Shown: piece after piece, positions 47,501-48,716 of the stretch
Layout: each line of letters begins with the position of its first letter
Position numbering within the stretch: position 1 is the first letter of the stretch
NCBI GenBank assembly: GCA_025201705.1
Contig: MU616729.1
Location: forward strand, 1 to 48,716
Origin: Dissophora ornata
Taxonomy: Eukaryota; Mortierellomycota; Mortierellomycetes; Mortierellales; Mortierellaceae
Direction: 5' to 3'
DNA: 48,716 nucleotides
Position numbers and translations under genes: made by a program
The notes under the pieces: generated by a model
Told to the model about the DNA's origin: nothing
The model's database searches: none
Seen by the model: only the letters and a program-made list of their open reading frames with translations

Positions 47501-48029
47501 TTCCATGTACGGCAGTGACGATGACACAGGAGTTGCGGCTTTAAATGTTCCGCGCCAATTCCAGCGACAGCAGTCGCGCGGAACGCTGCATGACCGATTA
47601 AAACCACACCATTGGGCACTGTGGAGCTTTCAGAGTTCATTCTTAAATTACTGCCGATCCATATCGACATTAGACTCGAGGCTCCATCGACAGGTTCAGC
47701 GGGCGTTAGGCGTGCTACTAAAGCCGCCTCCGTTCTCAGTTGGGCCTTTATCACTGGTCGAAAGAAAAGACTCTGTCTGGTACCACATTCTGCATCATGC
47801 CACCGACCCGTCTGAGAGTATGTCACAGGTTTCTTCCTGGGCTGAGCTCCGGTGGTGTATGAGTCGAGAGTGGCAGCTGTTTCTTTCGGACTGGAACGAG
47901 GTTGGTTCCGCAATGTGTGACAGCGACCGACCCCGAGAACTCGCTCCTGTGAGCGAGTCGATTCAAGATCCCCAAGCGATATTCTCATTATTCTCATCGA
48001 TGCCGGGCATCGATTCTGTTTTTGTATAG
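38596..48029 (+). CDS. MMS22: Mms22/Mus7-like DNA repair protein (very large)
   Basis: Eight exons (38596-39168, 39265-40659, 40763-43952, 44057-45369, 45450-45628, 45724-46335, 46413-47020, 47113-48029) join in frame to about 2928 aa. The N-terminal 1,000 residues are disordered, rich in Ser, Asp and Arg, with acidic patches such as SESDDED and EIPDSEDE. The rest is helical without membrane segments. Conserved-looking stretches (YFFGRLEYMCQSLEDD, VYIHQKIRGYAYLYQAGE, WNTVMGSFRVLAFISIF) and the general layout match the Mus7/MMS22 family. Known for that family: with a cullin ligase (Rtt101 in yeast), it supports recovery of stalled forks after alkylation damage. It is longer than the yeast (about 1450 aa) and fission-yeast (about 1890 aa) proteins. 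The exact start and the ends of exons 2 and 4 are less certain. Confidence 0.65.
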
Positions 48030-48100
48030 CATTTTCATGTATTCATATACCCATTTTGTTTTATTTCGATAATATGTTGTTGTACAGTTTATTCATGTTA

Positions 48101-48716
48101 TTATTGCGACCTCTCATTAGTCTCGCCGTCGTTTGTACTGCTGCTGGGTTTTCCTGAGGGTTCTTCATCCAGCATTGATGTCTCAAAAAGGACATCGTTC
48201 TCAGAATTGGTCTTGGGCGCGGATGATGCTTCAGTGGATATTGATGGGAACGAGATGGGGTTGCCCGCGGAGGGCGTTGGTGCCAGGAAAGTTTTCTGGC
48301 TTAACCCCGGGAGGCTTGCACTATTCCCTGCCGCTGCATGTAGCCTCATATCCAGTGCCTTCAACGCCAGTGCCCTGGAATTAATAAAAATAGACGTAGA
48401 GAAATCGGAATCAGTATTGGATTTCTTTTCTTTTCTTTTCTTTTATCTATAGCTACCAAAAAGGTGACCAACCTTCTGCGCTCCGCCTCCGCACGGAGAC
48501 TTGCAGGTTGTGTCATGGGAAGAATCATGCCTGCCATCTGTGGATTTTCGAGATCATGTTCAAAGCTGACTCCGAATCCCAAGGGTGAGCAGACCCTCAG
48601 TCGAACTAGAATACCAAACACAAGATTCGAAAGGGCTTTGACCAAAGGTCTAAAGATAGCGCGTGATATCACGCGAGATGGATTAGCAGACGCGGAAGAA
48701 GGGTTTCAAGTGTCTT
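48101..48716 (-). CDS. TMEM115-like (DUF1751) Golgi membrane protein, 3' part only
   Basis: Partial gene running off the window. The last exon is complement 48101-48374; the preceding exon ends at 48473 and starts either near an acceptor TTTAG at 48650 or further upstream. An in-frame stop around 48706-48708 means the exon cannot extend past there in this frame. Seen: FRPLVKALSNLVFGILVRLRV, then AEAERRALALKALDMRL, which matches the charged helix ending TMEM115/DUF1751 proteins, then a Ser/Pro/Asn-rich tail. The family's membrane helices would lie beyond the window. Known members are rhomboid-like Golgi proteins affecting retrograde transport. Identification rests on this C-terminal motif. Confidence 0.55.
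48422..48444. repeat. (TTTTC)n repeat in the last intron of the TMEM115-like gene
   Basis: Four to five consecutive TTTTC units inside the intron at complement 48375-48472. On the coding strand this is an AAAAG repeat right after the GTTGGT donor. Confidence 0.8.

Overview
The window is nuclear DNA of a filamentous fungus. The genes are split by many short spliceosomal introns (mostly 75-120 nt, GT..TAG/CAG). Poly(A) signals AATAAA lie after most stops and TATA-like boxes lie about 90-240 nt before several starts. The proteins are fungal: a three-activity FOL1 folate enzyme, an Egt1 fusion, IRC3, OCT1 and an Mms22/Mus7-like repair protein. The style (several introns per gene, tandem phenol-hydroxylase-like genes, Q/P/S-rich single-pass membrane proteins) suggests Mucoromycota, perhaps Mortierellaceae. 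That placement is inference.

Layout. (1) 1-9.1 kb, + strand: three tandem paralogous FAD-dependent aromatic-ring monooxygenases (648, 672 and 671 aa after splicing), followed by a small SR/Q-rich orphan gene. (2) 10.3-19.7 kb: an NHP6-like HMG-box protein (-), a 2.9 kb low-complexity gap with a (TG)18 microsatellite, an MFS transporter (+) and a mitochondrial IRC3-type helicase (+). (3) 19.9-31.8 kb: four co-directional minus-strand housekeeping/metabolic genes, namely FOL1 (folate synthesis), OCT1 (mitochondrial intermediate peptidase), a PGM2/phosphopentomutase-type phosphohexomutase and EGT1 (ergothioneine synthesis). (4) 31.9-38.4 kb: a gene-poor stretch, a small Thr-rich single-pass membrane protein (-), a divergent YbjQ-domain gene (+) with unusual splicing, and a larger single-pass membrane protein (-). 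(5) 38.6-48.0 kb, +: one very long eight-exon gene resembling Mms22/Mus7. (6) 48.1 kb to the end, -: the 3' part of a TMEM115-like (DUF1751) Golgi membrane protein gene.

I see no pathway cluster across the window. The monooxygenase array is the only obvious accessory block. The most unusual signal is in the YbjQ-domain gene (34313-35526): the reading frame and family motif are restored only by a GC-AG intron, a 22-nt exon and an apparent 2-nt exon. All exon coordinates were derived by hand from splice consensus, frame and family similarity. Every multi-exon total reported is a multiple of three.
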